Part shown: positions 1-6,077 of the stretch, in pieces | How the letters are laid out: each line of letters starts with the position of its first letter | Numbering within the stretch: position 1 is the first letter of the stretch | NCBI GenBank assembly: GCA_029939875.1 | Contig: JAOZSC010000180.1 | Location: forward strand, 1 to 6,079 | Reading direction: 5' to 3' | DNA length: 6,079 nucleotides | Origin: Desulfobacterales bacterium | GTDB taxonomy: Bacteria > Desulfobacterota > Desulfobacteria > Desulfobacterales > JAFDCJ01 | The notes under the pieces: model-generated | What the model saw: the letters and a program-made list of their open reading frames with translations, nothing else | Database searches by the model: none | What the model was told of the DNA's origin: nothing | Made by a program: the position numbers and the translations under genes

Positions 1-113
1 CAGTTCATAGCAGGCTGCCGGGGCTTTTTGAGAACTTACCATTTTTTAAAATAACATACTGTAAACATTGCCATTTTGTTACTAACCCCTTTTAAAAACC
101 ATGCGTTTTATCA

Positions 114-142
114 TTGACAGGATCCGTCGGGCCTGATAAAAA
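114..142 (+). promoter_or_regulatory. Putative sigma-70-type promoter of the cytochrome c3 gene
   Basis: A perfect TTGACA -35 box lies at 114-119. After a 17-nt spacer comes TAAAAA at 137-142 as the -10 box, with a TG one base upstream (134-135) as in extended -10 promoters. Transcription would start near 149, giving a leader of about 37 nt before the ATG at 186. The -10 match is only moderate (4 of 6), so the exact box is uncertain. The sequence before it (about 40-60 and 90-98) is AT-rich, which could help polymerase binding. A weaker second candidate is TTGCCA at 68-73 with TTTAAA at 91-96. Confidence 0.55.
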
Positions 143-170
143 TAATTCGTTATCTGCAAACATCTTAAAA

Positions 171-179
171 GGGAGGGGG
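171..179 (+). promoter_or_regulatory. Strong purine-rich ribosome binding site for the cytochrome c3 gene
   Basis: GGGAGGGGG at 171-179 contains GGAGG, 9 nt before the ATG at 186. It fixes that ATG as the start. The longer reading frame that opens at the TTG at 114 has no such site, and its first codon lies inside the predicted -35 box. Confidence 0.8.
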
Positions 180-185
180 TACGGT

Positions 186-671
186 ATGACGAAAAAGCAT
201 TTTCTGGTGTCGGTGGTTGTGGTGATAGCCGTGGCGTTTGTCGCTGCTGCGGTGGTTTATGCTGCCTGTCCGGAGGTCATGAAAGGAATTGATGCCGCGG
301 CTTATAAAAAACACAAAAAAGGCCTCACGACGTTTCACCACAAAAAGCATGAGGAAGAGTATGCCAAGCAGTACCCGGATCTTTATAAAAACGGCTGCGG
401 CGAGTGCCACCACGACAAGGACGGCAAACCGCTGACCAAGCTGACCTGTGACGATAAGGTTCAAAAATGCATTGACTGCCACAAAATACCGGGTGAACGC
501 CCCAAAGGCAAAAAAGCTCCCAAGCTGTCCAAAAAAGAGCGCCTGGCCTATCAGGCCGAAGCATTGCATTACAACTGCAAGGGCTGCCACAAAAAGTTCA
601 ACAAAAAGTATAAGCCCAAGAAAGCACCCACCACCTGCAGCAAGTGCCATCCGAAAAAGAAGAAGAAGTAA
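186..671 (+). CDS. Tetraheme class III cytochrome c (cytochrome c3 family), periplasmic, very lysine-rich
   Basis: The 161-residue product is a periplasmic electron carrier of the cytochrome c3 family. Residues 1-26 form a Sec signal peptide: KK near the start, a long Val/Ala core, and a likely cut after V-Y-A at 24-26. Four CxxCH heme sites start at Cys71, Cys95, Cys131 and Cys151. The second axial ligands also fit the family: F50-x-H52-x-x-H55, the doubled His75-His76 after heme 1, and His128 just before heme 3. All eight heme-iron histidines are therefore present. Unlike the Desulfovibrio type I protein, where hemes 2 and 4 use CxxxxCH, every site here is CxxCH. By my count about a quarter of the mature protein is lysine, ending in a PKKKKK tail, so it should be strongly basic and suited to docking on acidic partners. 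Cys28 and Cys88 are extra cysteines. The gene has its own promoter and converges on the dsr row. Its partners cannot be read from the sequence. Confidence 0.93.
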   Translation: MTKKHFLVSVVVVIAVAFVAAAVVYAACPEVMKGIDAAAYKKHKKGLTTFHHKKHEEEYAKQYPDLYKNGCGECHHDKDGKPLTKLTCDDKVQKCIDCHKIPGERPKGKKAPKLSKKERLAYQAEALHYNCKGCHKKFNKKYKPKKAPTTCSKCHPKKKKK

Positions 672-694
672 TACAGTGCAGGTTTAGAGCTTAA

Positions 695-730
695 AAGAGG
701 GGCCGGTTCCGTAAAAGGATGGCCCCTTTT
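695..730. terminator. Bidirectional intrinsic terminator between the convergent cytochrome and dsr gene rows
   Basis: GGGGCC at 699-704 pairs with GGCCCC at 721-726 around a 16-nt loop. It is flanked by AAAAGA on the left and TTTTATT on the right, so the stem can extend to 695-730. The T-run follows the stem for the plus-strand gene ending at 671. The A-run gives a U-run for minus-strand transcripts leaving the methyltransferase gene (stop at 776). It is the only clear terminator between the two converging units. Confidence 0.8.
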
Positions 731-775
731 ATTATGATTGTTGCCCTCTCAATGCTAAAAAAAATTATACCCTCA

Positions 776-1624
776 TTAGTAAACAGCCTGTTTCTGCAAC
801 ACCACCGCCGTCCAGCCAAGTTCTTTGCCCGTCCAGGTGGGATTGAATCCCCTGGCGGTATAGGCACCGAGCACGTCCTGGCGCTCGGCCTCCTGGATCC
901 CCGACAACACCAGCACACCCTGGGCGGCGGTCAGGGCCTCCAGGACGGGGCCCAGCCGAATCAGGCTTGGATACCGAAGGTTGGCGGTAATCAATGAAAA
1001 TTGCTGCTGCAGGGTTTCAACCGGCTGGCCGGAAATAGCGATGCGATCATCAAGTGCGTTGGCACTCACATTGGCGACGGCTTCCACCCGCGCGCAGGCA
1101 TCGAGGTCGATGCCCAATCCCCGGGTGACACCCAAACACACGGCCGCAATAACCAGAACCCCCGTGCCCGTGCCGATGTCCAGGACACTGTCCGCAGGTG
1201 CATTTTCCACCGTATGGCCCCGGGAAAACACCGCATCGATCCCTTTGAGCGCCAGCCGTGTGCTGGGATGCTGTCCGGCCCCGAAAGACGTGCCGGCCTG
1301 GATTTGAACCACCACCTCCCGGGGCCGGGGCCGGTATGGATATCGCGGCGGTTTGAGCACCACCCGATCCGATACCCGCACGGGCCGATTATATGAAATC
1401 TCCAGAAACGTCCGGCCGTACGCGTAAGTATAGGCCAGCTCACCGGTCTCGACCAACTGCTTGATCAAGGTTCTGCTCTGCTTCTTGCTCAACCGCAACG
1501 CTGCCTCTAACTTCTTCTCTAAAGCCAGCGGCGTTATTCCCGCCGATGCGCCTGCCACAATACCCAAAGCATGATCACGCACACCATGAGCATCAGCTCG
1601 ATATGTCTTCGAATCCTCTTGCAT
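776..1624 (-). CDS. PrmA-like SAM-dependent methyltransferase with an N-terminal winged-helix-like domain
   Basis: The 282-residue product is likely a methyltransferase; its substrate is unknown. Residues 110-282 match the PrmA (ribosomal protein L11 methyltransferase) fold. FGAGQHPSTR at 114-123 corresponds to the PrmA FGTGxHPTT signature, VLDIGTGTG at 147-155 is the SAM-binding loop, and GIDLD at 171-175 carries the acidic residue expected to bind SAM. TANLRYPSL at 213-221 stands where PrmA has its ANI motif, and LSGI at 240-243 is also shared. Residues 28-90 are different: two helices rich in Lys/Leu followed by short strands look like a winged helix, not the L11-recognition domain of PrmA. 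Calling it PrmA would therefore overstate what is known. The ATG at 1624 leaves this domain intact, but only a poor Shine-Dalgarno (GATAGG touching the ATG) precedes it, so the start is uncertain. It is the last gene of the row, separated from dsrN by a palindromic repeat. Confidence 0.8.
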   Translation of the reverse strand: MQEDSKTYRADAHGVRDHALGIVAGASAGITPLALEKKLEAALRLSKKQSRTLIKQLVETGELAYTYAYGRTFLEISYNRPVRVSDRVVLKPPRYPYRPRPREVVVQIQAGTSFGAGQHPSTRLALKGIDAVFSRGHTVENAPADSVLDIGTGTGVLVIAAVCLGVTRGLGIDLDACARVEAVANVSANALDDRIAISGQPVETLQQQFSLITANLRYPSLIRLGPVLEALTAAQGVLVLSGIQEAERQDVLGAYTARGFNPTWTGKELGWTAVVLQKQAVY

Positions 1625-1662
1625 CCTATCGCTAACTGAAATGGAGCCAATTTTTATGTTAA

Positions 1663-1820
1663 TCAAAGATGGCTTCGTAAAAGACCCGTATACAAGGCAT
1701 GCGAATCTTGAGGAAATACCGCTGTCGCGGCGTCCAAAGGACGCGTACGGAGAGTACAGCGGAATGATGAAAGATTTGCACAATGCAGTAGATGGGCCTT
1801 TTACGAAGCCATCCGTTTGA
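1663..1820. repeat. MITE-like, nearly palindromic element between dsrN and the methyltransferase gene
   Basis: A perfect 16-bp inverted repeat, GATGGCTTCGTAAAAG at 1668-1683 and its complement at 1798-1813, bounds a core of 146 bp. Pairing continues inward in patches: CCC at 1685-1687 with GGG at 1794-1796, GCGAATCTT at 1701-1709 with AAGATTTGC at 1771-1779 (one mismatch), CCGCTGT at 1719-1725 with ACAGCGG at 1756-1762, and GCGTCC at 1730-1735 with GGACGC at 1739-1744. TCAAA at 1663-1667 and TTTGA at 1816-1820 extend it outward, with two unpaired bases on the right. The element overlaps the 3' end of dsrN, and its right terminal repeat encodes the final M-A-S and TAA. It has no convincing gene of its own and no obvious target-site duplication. 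It may be a non-autonomous mobile element or a large intercistronic RNA hairpin; a copy elsewhere cannot be checked here. Confidence 0.75.
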
Positions 1821-3249
1821 AACGCATGGCGTTGCGGACCATGGCCGGGGCCCAGCCCGGGGTGCCCAGGGCGTGCACATGGATGTAGGTGGCCAGCACG
1901 TTTTTATAAACCATCCCGTCTCGATCATCCCGGATCCCGGCTCCGCGCTGCATGCGAAAAACAAGCGCATCTTCTTCCGGGCCGGTCCATTCGGACACCC
2001 GGGAGTAATGAAACTCATGGCCCTTGATCTCACTGCCCACAGGGTAATAGGGGTTTTCAAGCTCCACTTTGGCAACCACGTATCCGTGCCCCTGGGGCCG
2101 TTTGAAAAAATCAAACACCAGGGGCAAAATTCCCACCATGGGATAGGATTTCCCCTCCAGTACCATTTTTTCTCCCAGGTACATCAGGCCGCCGCATTCG
2201 GCATAAATTGGAAATCCGTCTTGCGCCAGGTCCTTTAGCTGCCGACAGAAACCCCGGTTTGCCGCCAGCTGCCGGGCATAGGTTTCGGGAAACCCTCCGC
2301 CGATATAAAGGCCATCGAGTTTCGGCAGGACGGCATCTTTTAGCGGACTGATAAATACGACCTCGGCGCCATGGATCTGAAGAGCTTCGATATTTTCCGG
2401 ATAATAGAACTGAAAGGCCGAATCCTTAATAATTCCAATATGAGGCTTTGACCGCTGAACGCTGGTGACAGATTCTAGGCCGCCGGGTGCCGCCTTCTTC
2501 TTTCCGCCTTCCGCCTTCCGCCTTCCGCATTCCGCATTCAATCCCGGTGCCCGGCAGGCAATGGCTTCAATGGCCGACAGGTCGAGATGCTGTTCGGCAA
2601 TCTTCCTGACGGCATCAATGGCCCCGGTGGCCCAGTCGTGTTCAGCAGAAGGGACCAGGCCCAGATGCCTTTCGGGAAAATGCTGCTGGCCGAGTTTGGG
2701 GATCGCCCCGAGCACCGGCAGGCGGCAGTAATGTTCGATGCTGTCGCGCAGTTTCTGCTCATGCCGCGCGTTGGCCACCCGGTTCAAAATAACGCCCTGG
2801 ATCATGACCTCCGGATCAAACCGACAGCAGCCCGCCACCACCGCGGCCATGGTACGGGTGATTTTGGTGCAGTCCACACACAGCACCACCGGCGCTTTGA
2901 GCAGTTTTGCAAGTTCAGCCGTGCTGGTGCTGCCCGACAGATCGATACCGTCATAAAGACCGCGGTTGCCTTCAATAACGGAAAGACCACAACCGGTGGA
3001 ATGGTTTAGAAATGACTTCAGGTTATCGGTTTGACTTAACAGAAAGGAGTCCAGATTATAGCAGGGCCGGCCGGCCGCCAGGGCCAACCAGCCCGCATCG
3101 ATATAATCCGGACCTTTTTTGAAAGGCGCGATGGATTGACCCGCTTTGTTCAGCGCAGCAATCAGCCCGATGGATAAAATGGTCTTACCCGATCCACCGC
3201 GCAGGGCAGCAATAATAATTCTCGGAAACGCCGTTGCATCGGACTGCAT
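1801..3249 (-). CDS. dsrN: Siroheme amidase DsrN (CbiA/CobB-type glutamine-dependent a,c-diamide synthase)
   Basis: The 482-residue product belongs to the cobyrinate a,c-diamide synthase family, which uses ATP and glutamine to amidate the acetate side chains of a tetrapyrrole. The N-terminal ATP domain has the P-loop ALRGGSGKT at 15-23, FKKGPDYID at 43-51 and EGNRGLYDG at 93-101. The C-terminal class I glutamine amidotransferase-like domain has IGGGFPE at 316-322, the nucleophile Cys352 in YAECGGL, HEFHYS at 411-416 and YIHVHAL at 455-461. Placement directly after dsrABD points to DsrN, the homolog proposed to make the siroheme-amide found in DsrAB. Classical cobalamin synthesis (CbiA) cannot be excluded, but no other cobalamin gene is nearby. 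The linker (about 237-268) is unusual, Lys/Gly-rich and encoded partly by 7-bp repeats. The C-terminal M-A-S and stop come from a palindromic repeat. The ATG at 3249 is the only start before the P-loop in this frame after the dsrD stop. Its Shine-Dalgarno is weak; a better GGAGG lies about 45 nt upstream. Confidence 0.87.
   Translation of the reverse strand: MQSDATAFPRIIIAALRGGSGKTILSIGLIAALNKAGQSIAPFKKGPDYIDAGWLALAAGRPCYNLDSFLLSQTDNLKSFLNHSTGCGLSVIEGNRGLYDGIDLSGSTSTAELAKLLKAPVVLCVDCTKITRTMAAVVAGCCRFDPEVMIQGVILNRVANARHEQKLRDSIEHYCRLPVLGAIPKLGQQHFPERHLGLVPSAEHDWATGAIDAVRKIAEQHLDLSAIEAIACRAPGLNAECGRRKAEGGKKKAAPGGLESVTSVQRSKPHIGIIKDSAFQFYYPENIEALQIHGAEVVFISPLKDAVLPKLDGLYIGGGFPETYARQLAANRGFCRQLKDLAQDGFPIYAECGGLMYLGEKMVLEGKSYPMVGILPLVFDFFKRPQGHGYVVAKVELENPYYPVGSEIKGHEFHYSRVSEWTGPEEDALVFRMQRGAGIRDDRDGMVYKNVLATYIHVHALGTPGWAPAMVRNAMRFKRMAS
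2502..2538. repeat. Five tandem 7-bp repeats inside the dsrN linker
   Basis: On the plus strand three copies of TTCCGCC (2502-2522) are followed by two copies of TTCCGCA (2523-2536) and the start of a further unit. The array encodes DsrN residues of about 238-250 (N-A-E-C-G-R-R-K-A-E-G-G-K), between the ATPase and amidotransferase domains. Seven is not a multiple of three, so gain or loss of one unit would shift the frame. Confidence 0.9.
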
Positions 3250-3303
3250 GGATAGCTGATGAAACCCGGGGAAAGTAAAACGGCTCTCGGGCTTTGTCCT
3301 CCG

Positions 3304-3543
3304 CTATTCTTCGTGTTCAGCTTGGGCCTGTTTGCCGGCACCCTTAAGACCGTACATCGACGTACTTCCGCTGGACCAGTACTCGAGCACTTCATCTATC
3401 ACCATTTTATTGATCAGCTTTTTGGCCTCCCGGGGCTTCATTTCCAAAATTTTGCTCAAGTCGTTAAAATAGAACTTGCTTTTCATTTTGGCCTTTTTTT
3501 CCAGCCCTGCAACAATTTTTGCTTTTGCTTCCTCGTAATCCAT
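3304..3543 (-). CDS. dsrD: Dissimilatory sulfite reductase activator DsrD
   Basis: The 79-residue product is DsrD, a small cytoplasmic winged-helix protein found in sulfate and sulfite reducers; the well-studied Desulfovibrio protein has 78 residues. Work on the family has shown that it activates DsrAB allosterically, although its fold first suggested DNA binding. The sequence shows the typical pattern: MDYEEAKAKI at the start, a Lys-rich first helix, FYFNDLSKIL at 24-33, a recognition-type helix with REAKKLINKM at 38-47, a wing with YWSSGSTSMYGLKG at 55-68, and a short charged tail. The ATG at 3543 is chosen because AGAGGG sits 5 nt before it (3549-3554) and the product length fits. An in-frame ATG at 3582 would begin inside the stem-loop in the dsrB-dsrD spacer. 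It lies 64 nt after dsrB and 54 nt before dsrN and is presumably cotranscribed with both. Confidence 0.95.
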   Translation of the reverse strand: MDYEEAKAKIVAGLEKKAKMKSKFYFNDLSKILEMKPREAKKLINKMVIDEVLEYWSSGSTSMYGLKGAGKQAQAEHEE

Positions 3544-3565
3544 GGTTACCCTCTTTTCGATGAAA

Positions 3566-3595
3566 TCCAGGGGACCCGGCAATGGGCCCCCTGAA
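3566..3595 (-). promoter_or_regulatory. Strong RNA hairpin in the dsrB-dsrD spacer
   Basis: In the mRNA sense the 12-nt arms at 3595-3584 and 3577-3566 pair around a 6-nt AUUGCC loop. Two pairs are G-U wobbles, at 3587/3574 and 3594/3567. On the opposite strand these would be C-A mismatches, so the structure favours the dsr transcript. No U-run follows, so it is not a standard intrinsic terminator. It could protect the upstream dsrAB message, mark a processing site, or partly attenuate transcription into dsrD; which of these is not visible here. Confidence 0.6.
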
Positions 3596-3607
3596 AGATA
3601 TTAGCCT

Positions 3608-4753
3608 CTAGAACTTGAACTGCGACGTATGGCGCCAGGTATAGTAAGCCGGATCGCGGAAGTCATCAATCAAGTGATGGGTGAATTCCAGATCGCATTT
3701 TTCGAAAAACCGCTCCCATCCAATGCGCTCCGCCCATTCACCCAGACGCTCGTATTTGTGGGCGTCCTTGGAATAGGCCTCGACCATCTTTTCGATGACT
3801 TCGGTGGTCTTGGGCCAGCGCGGCGGCTCATTGGGAATGAAGGCCACCACGACCTTGGAAAACTTCGGCGGGCTGAGCCGGTTGGAAACCTTGCCGCCGG
3901 CCATGATCACGATGCCGTCACCGACATCATCGGCCAGGGGCATGGCGGGGCACATGGTATAACAATTACCGCAGAACATGCAGCGTTCTTCCTTCACCGA
4001 CACGCTGTTAACCTTCTGCCCGTCAATTTCCACCTTGGCCGGCTTGATGGCCGCCGTCGGACAGGCGGCAATGGCCAGCGGAACCTCGCACATTTTGTCC
4101 AGGTACTCATGGTCGAGCATCGGCGGTTTGCGGTGATATCCCAAAATGGCGATATCCGAACAGTGCACCGCCCCGCACATGTTCAGGCAGCAGGCCAGCG
4201 ATACCCTCAAGTGGGCCGGTAGATCATGATTTTTAAAGTGATGGAACAGGACATCCATGGTGGCTTTGACCGGGCCGGAGGCATCCGTGGCCGGGGTATG
4301 GCAGTGAATCCATCCCTGGGTGTGAATGATGTTGGTAATGCCGGCTCCGGTGCCGCCAACCGGAAATTTGAAGCTGCCGCCGTCAAATTTGCGGCTTTCC
4401 AGATCCTGAACCAGCGGCTCGACCTTGTCCTCGCTGTCCACCATAAATTCGATGTTGTTGCGGGTGGTAAACCGTAGATGCCCGTCACAGTGCTTTTCGG
4501 CAATCTCGCAAATTTCACGGATGTGGGTGGTGCTCATCAAACGGGCACCGCCGACTCTCACCGTGTAAACCCTGTCGCCGGATTCGGCCACGTGAAAGTA
4601 GACACCGGGTTTGATAATCTCGTGCCACAGCCATTTGCCCTTGTTCTTGGCAATTACCGGCGGATAGAACTCATCGTATTTTCTCGGTCCGATGTCGCTC
4701 ATTCGGTCTTCCATCGGCTTGTCGGGATTGTAACCTGATGATATAAAAGCCAT
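3608..4753 (-). CDS. dsrB: Dissimilatory sulfite reductase beta subunit DsrB
   Basis: The 381-residue product is the beta subunit of the cytoplasmic DsrA2B2 enzyme, which reduces sulfite in the last stage of sulfate respiration and carries the working siroheme next to a [4Fe-4S] cluster. The siroheme-linked cluster ligands are Cys151 (in HCHTPATD) and Cys188, Cys189 and Cys193 (in LACCLNMCG). These positions agree with the well-studied Desulfovibrio protein as I recall it. An inserted ferredoxin-like domain at about 218-285 has Cys231 in ACPTAAI and [12 protein letters not shown] with Cys258, Cys261, Cys264 and Cys268. The C-terminus ends in [12 protein letters not shown]. Length is normal and no key residue is missing. 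The ATG at 4753 is preceded by AGGGGG (4760-4765), 6 nt upstream. This site overlaps the dsrA TAG stop, so dsrB is probably translated in coupling with dsrA. Order and cysteine pattern fit the reductive, not the oxidative, branch. Confidence 0.98.
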   Translation of the reverse strand: MAFISSGYNPDKPMEDRMSDIGPRKYDEFYPPVIAKNKGKWLWHEIIKPGVYFHVAESGDRVYTVRVGGARLMSTTHIREICEIAEKHCDGHLRFTTRNNIEFMVDSEDKVEPLVQDLESRKFDGGSFKFPVGGTGAGITNIIHTQGWIHCHTPATDASGPVKATMDVLFHHFKNHDLPAHLRVSLACCLNMCGAVHCSDIAILGYHRKPPMLDHEYLDKMCEVPLAIAACPTAAIKPAKVEIDGQKVNSVSVKEERCMFCGNCYTMCPAMPLADDVGDGIVIMAGGKVSNRLSPPKFSKVVVAFIPNEPPRWPKTTEVIEKMVEAYSKDAHKYERLGEWAERIGWERFFEKCDLEFTHHLIDDFRDPAYYTWRHTSQFKF

Positions 4754-4763
4754 ATTTTACCCC

Positions 4764-6077
4764 CTATCTCTGATGATATTTTCTGAATTCGTTGACATCG
4801 CGTTTGAATCCACCCGGTACCTCATCTTCTTTCCAGAAAATATACGGGTTGGATCTGGGCTCCATCACCATCCGCGGATCGGGATCGAGGCCGGTGACTT
4901 CCAGCAGCTTCTGAAAACCCTGGCGTTTCATGAGTTCGCCGAGCCGCTCGCGATTTTTGCCTTCTTCCATCCACCAATCCCAGATGTTCTCGATAAGTTC
5001 CTTGACTTCGTCGTAGGGTTCTTCCACCTTCATGAAAGGTACCAGCAATGAACCCATCTGGGCACCGTCCAGAATCGGGGCCTTGGCGCCGGCGAGAATG
5101 GTAACACCGCGGTCTTCACCGATTCTCAAGGCACGGGGCATGGCATTGATGCAATGCATGCAGCGATTGCATTCCTTGGTGTCGATCATCAGTTTGTTGT
5201 CTTCCATCCACATACAATCGGTGGGACAGAGGTCAATGATTTCTTTTTGGATATCAAAAGGACCCCAGTCACGGCCGGAATGGGCGCCGCCGTTGGGGGC
5301 AATCTCACCGCCGATATAGGCCTGGACCGCTTCCTGGTCGATGCGGATGTCGTCTCGCCAGGTACCGATAAAAGACAGGTCGGACCGGGCAATGGACGCC
5401 ACACAACAGTTGGGGCAGCCGTCGAATTTAAACTTGAACTTGTACGGAAACGCCGGACGGTGAAGCTCATCCTGATATTCCTGGGTCAGCGTATAGCACA
5501 GGTCGTGGGTGTCATAGCAGGCGAATTCGCAGCGCGCCGAACCGATACAATCCGAAGGCGTGCGCAGGTTGGACCCTGAGCCGCCCAGATCCTGATTGAA
5601 TTTGTGGGACATCTCGTAAAAGATTTCTTCTAACTGGGGAGTGGTGGTGCCGAGAAAAATGATGTCACCGGTGGATCCGTGCATGTTGGTGACGCCACTG
5701 CCGCGGAAATCCCACAGATCACAGAGCTGACGCAGATATTCGGCGGTGTAAAATTTACCGCTGGGCTGATTGACGCGCATGGTGTGGAAATGGGCCACAC
5801 CCGGAAACTGCTCAGGCTGGTCGCAGTATCTGCCGATGACACCGCCGCCATAGCCGAAGACGCCAACGATTCCGCCGTGTTTCCAGTGGGTCCGGCCGTG
5901 CTTGAAAGAAAGCTCCAGCACACCCAGAAGGTCCTCACAGACATCCTGCGGAATCTGAAATTCAATGTTTTCTTCATTTTTCGCCCTCACCTCGGCCTGT
6001 TGCTTGAGATCAGACACAAAGCTCGGCCACGGCCCGCTTTCAAGCTGGTCCAGCAAAGGGGTATCGTGTTTTGCCAT
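4764..6077 (-). CDS. dsrA: Dissimilatory sulfite reductase alpha subunit DsrA
   Basis: The 437-residue product is the alpha subunit of the cytoplasmic siroheme sulfite reductase DsrAB, which takes electrons and the small partner DsrC to reduce sulfite. Cysteines for the siroheme-associated [4Fe-4S] cluster are Cys177 and Cys183 (C-x5-C in SDCIGSARC) and Cys221 and Cys225 (C-x3-C in GCPNCC). The basic residues expected around siroheme and sulfite are present: Arg83, Arg101, and Lys213, Lys215 and Lys217 in YKFKFKFDG. A ferredoxin domain at about 278-335 has Cys284 (LCPTDC) and CNRCMHC with Cys303, Cys306 and Cys309. The length equals that of the Desulfovibrio protein as I recall it, so the ATG at 6077 is very likely the true start and the gene is complete. 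Only two bases lie upstream, so its Shine-Dalgarno and the operon promoter are outside the window. It heads the visible gene row, 10 nt before dsrB. Confidence 0.98.
   Translation of the reverse strand: MAKHDTPLLDQLESGPWPSFVSDLKQQAEVRAKNEENIEFQIPQDVCEDLLGVLELSFKHGRTHWKHGGIVGVFGYGGGVIGRYCDQPEQFPGVAHFHTMRVNQPSGKFYTAEYLRQLCDLWDFRGSGVTNMHGSTGDIIFLGTTTPQLEEIFYEMSHKFNQDLGGSGSNLRTPSDCIGSARCEFACYDTHDLCYTLTQEYQDELHRPAFPYKFKFKFDGCPNCCVASIARSDLSFIGTWRDDIRIDQEAVQAYIGGEIAPNGGAHSGRDWGPFDIQKEIIDLCPTDCMWMEDNKLMIDTKECNRCMHCINAMPRALRIGEDRGVTILAGAKAPILDGAQMGSLLVPFMKVEEPYDEVKELIENIWDWWMEEGKNRERLGELMKRQGFQKLLEVTGLDPDPRMVMEPRSNPYIFWKEDEVPGGFKRDVNEFRKYHQR

Noticed and set aside
15..32. GC-rich stretch followed by a T-run, perhaps the end of a terminator for a gene left of the window
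   Set aside because: A matching left stem arm is not visible inside the window, so a hairpin cannot be shown.
114..185. Longer cytochrome reading frame starting at a TTG at 114
   Set aside because: The TTG is part of the -35 box, no ribosome binding site precedes it, and the added residues would put 24 non-signal residues before a good signal peptide. The ATG at 186 has a strong site.
261..269. Lipoprotein reading of the cytochrome with Cys28 as the acylated residue
   Set aside because: The residues before Cys28 are Y-A-A, and a lipobox needs Leu, Val or Ile at the -3 position. A normal signal peptidase cut after V-Y-A fits better.
1625..1783. A 53-residue N-terminal extension of the methyltransferase from a TTG at 1783
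   Set aside because: The extension lies almost wholly inside the palindromic repeat, has no recognisable domain and no convincing ribosome binding site.
2587..3009. Long open frames antisense to dsrN and dsrAB, for example 2587-3009, 3629-4222 and 5154-5579 on the plus strand
   Set aside because: They lie wholly opposite well-supported genes, show no family motifs and no ribosome binding context; they are shadows of the coding strand.
3249..3306. Possible DsrD-DsrN fusion by readthrough of the dsrD TAG
   Set aside because: dsrN is in frame with the dsrD stop and no other stop intervenes over 18 codons, but this has a one in three chance of frame match and nothing else points to readthrough.
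3544..3582. Alternative dsrD start 13 codons upstream at 3582
   Set aside because: It begins inside the dsrB-dsrD hairpin. The ATG at 3543 has a good ribosome binding site and gives the expected family length.
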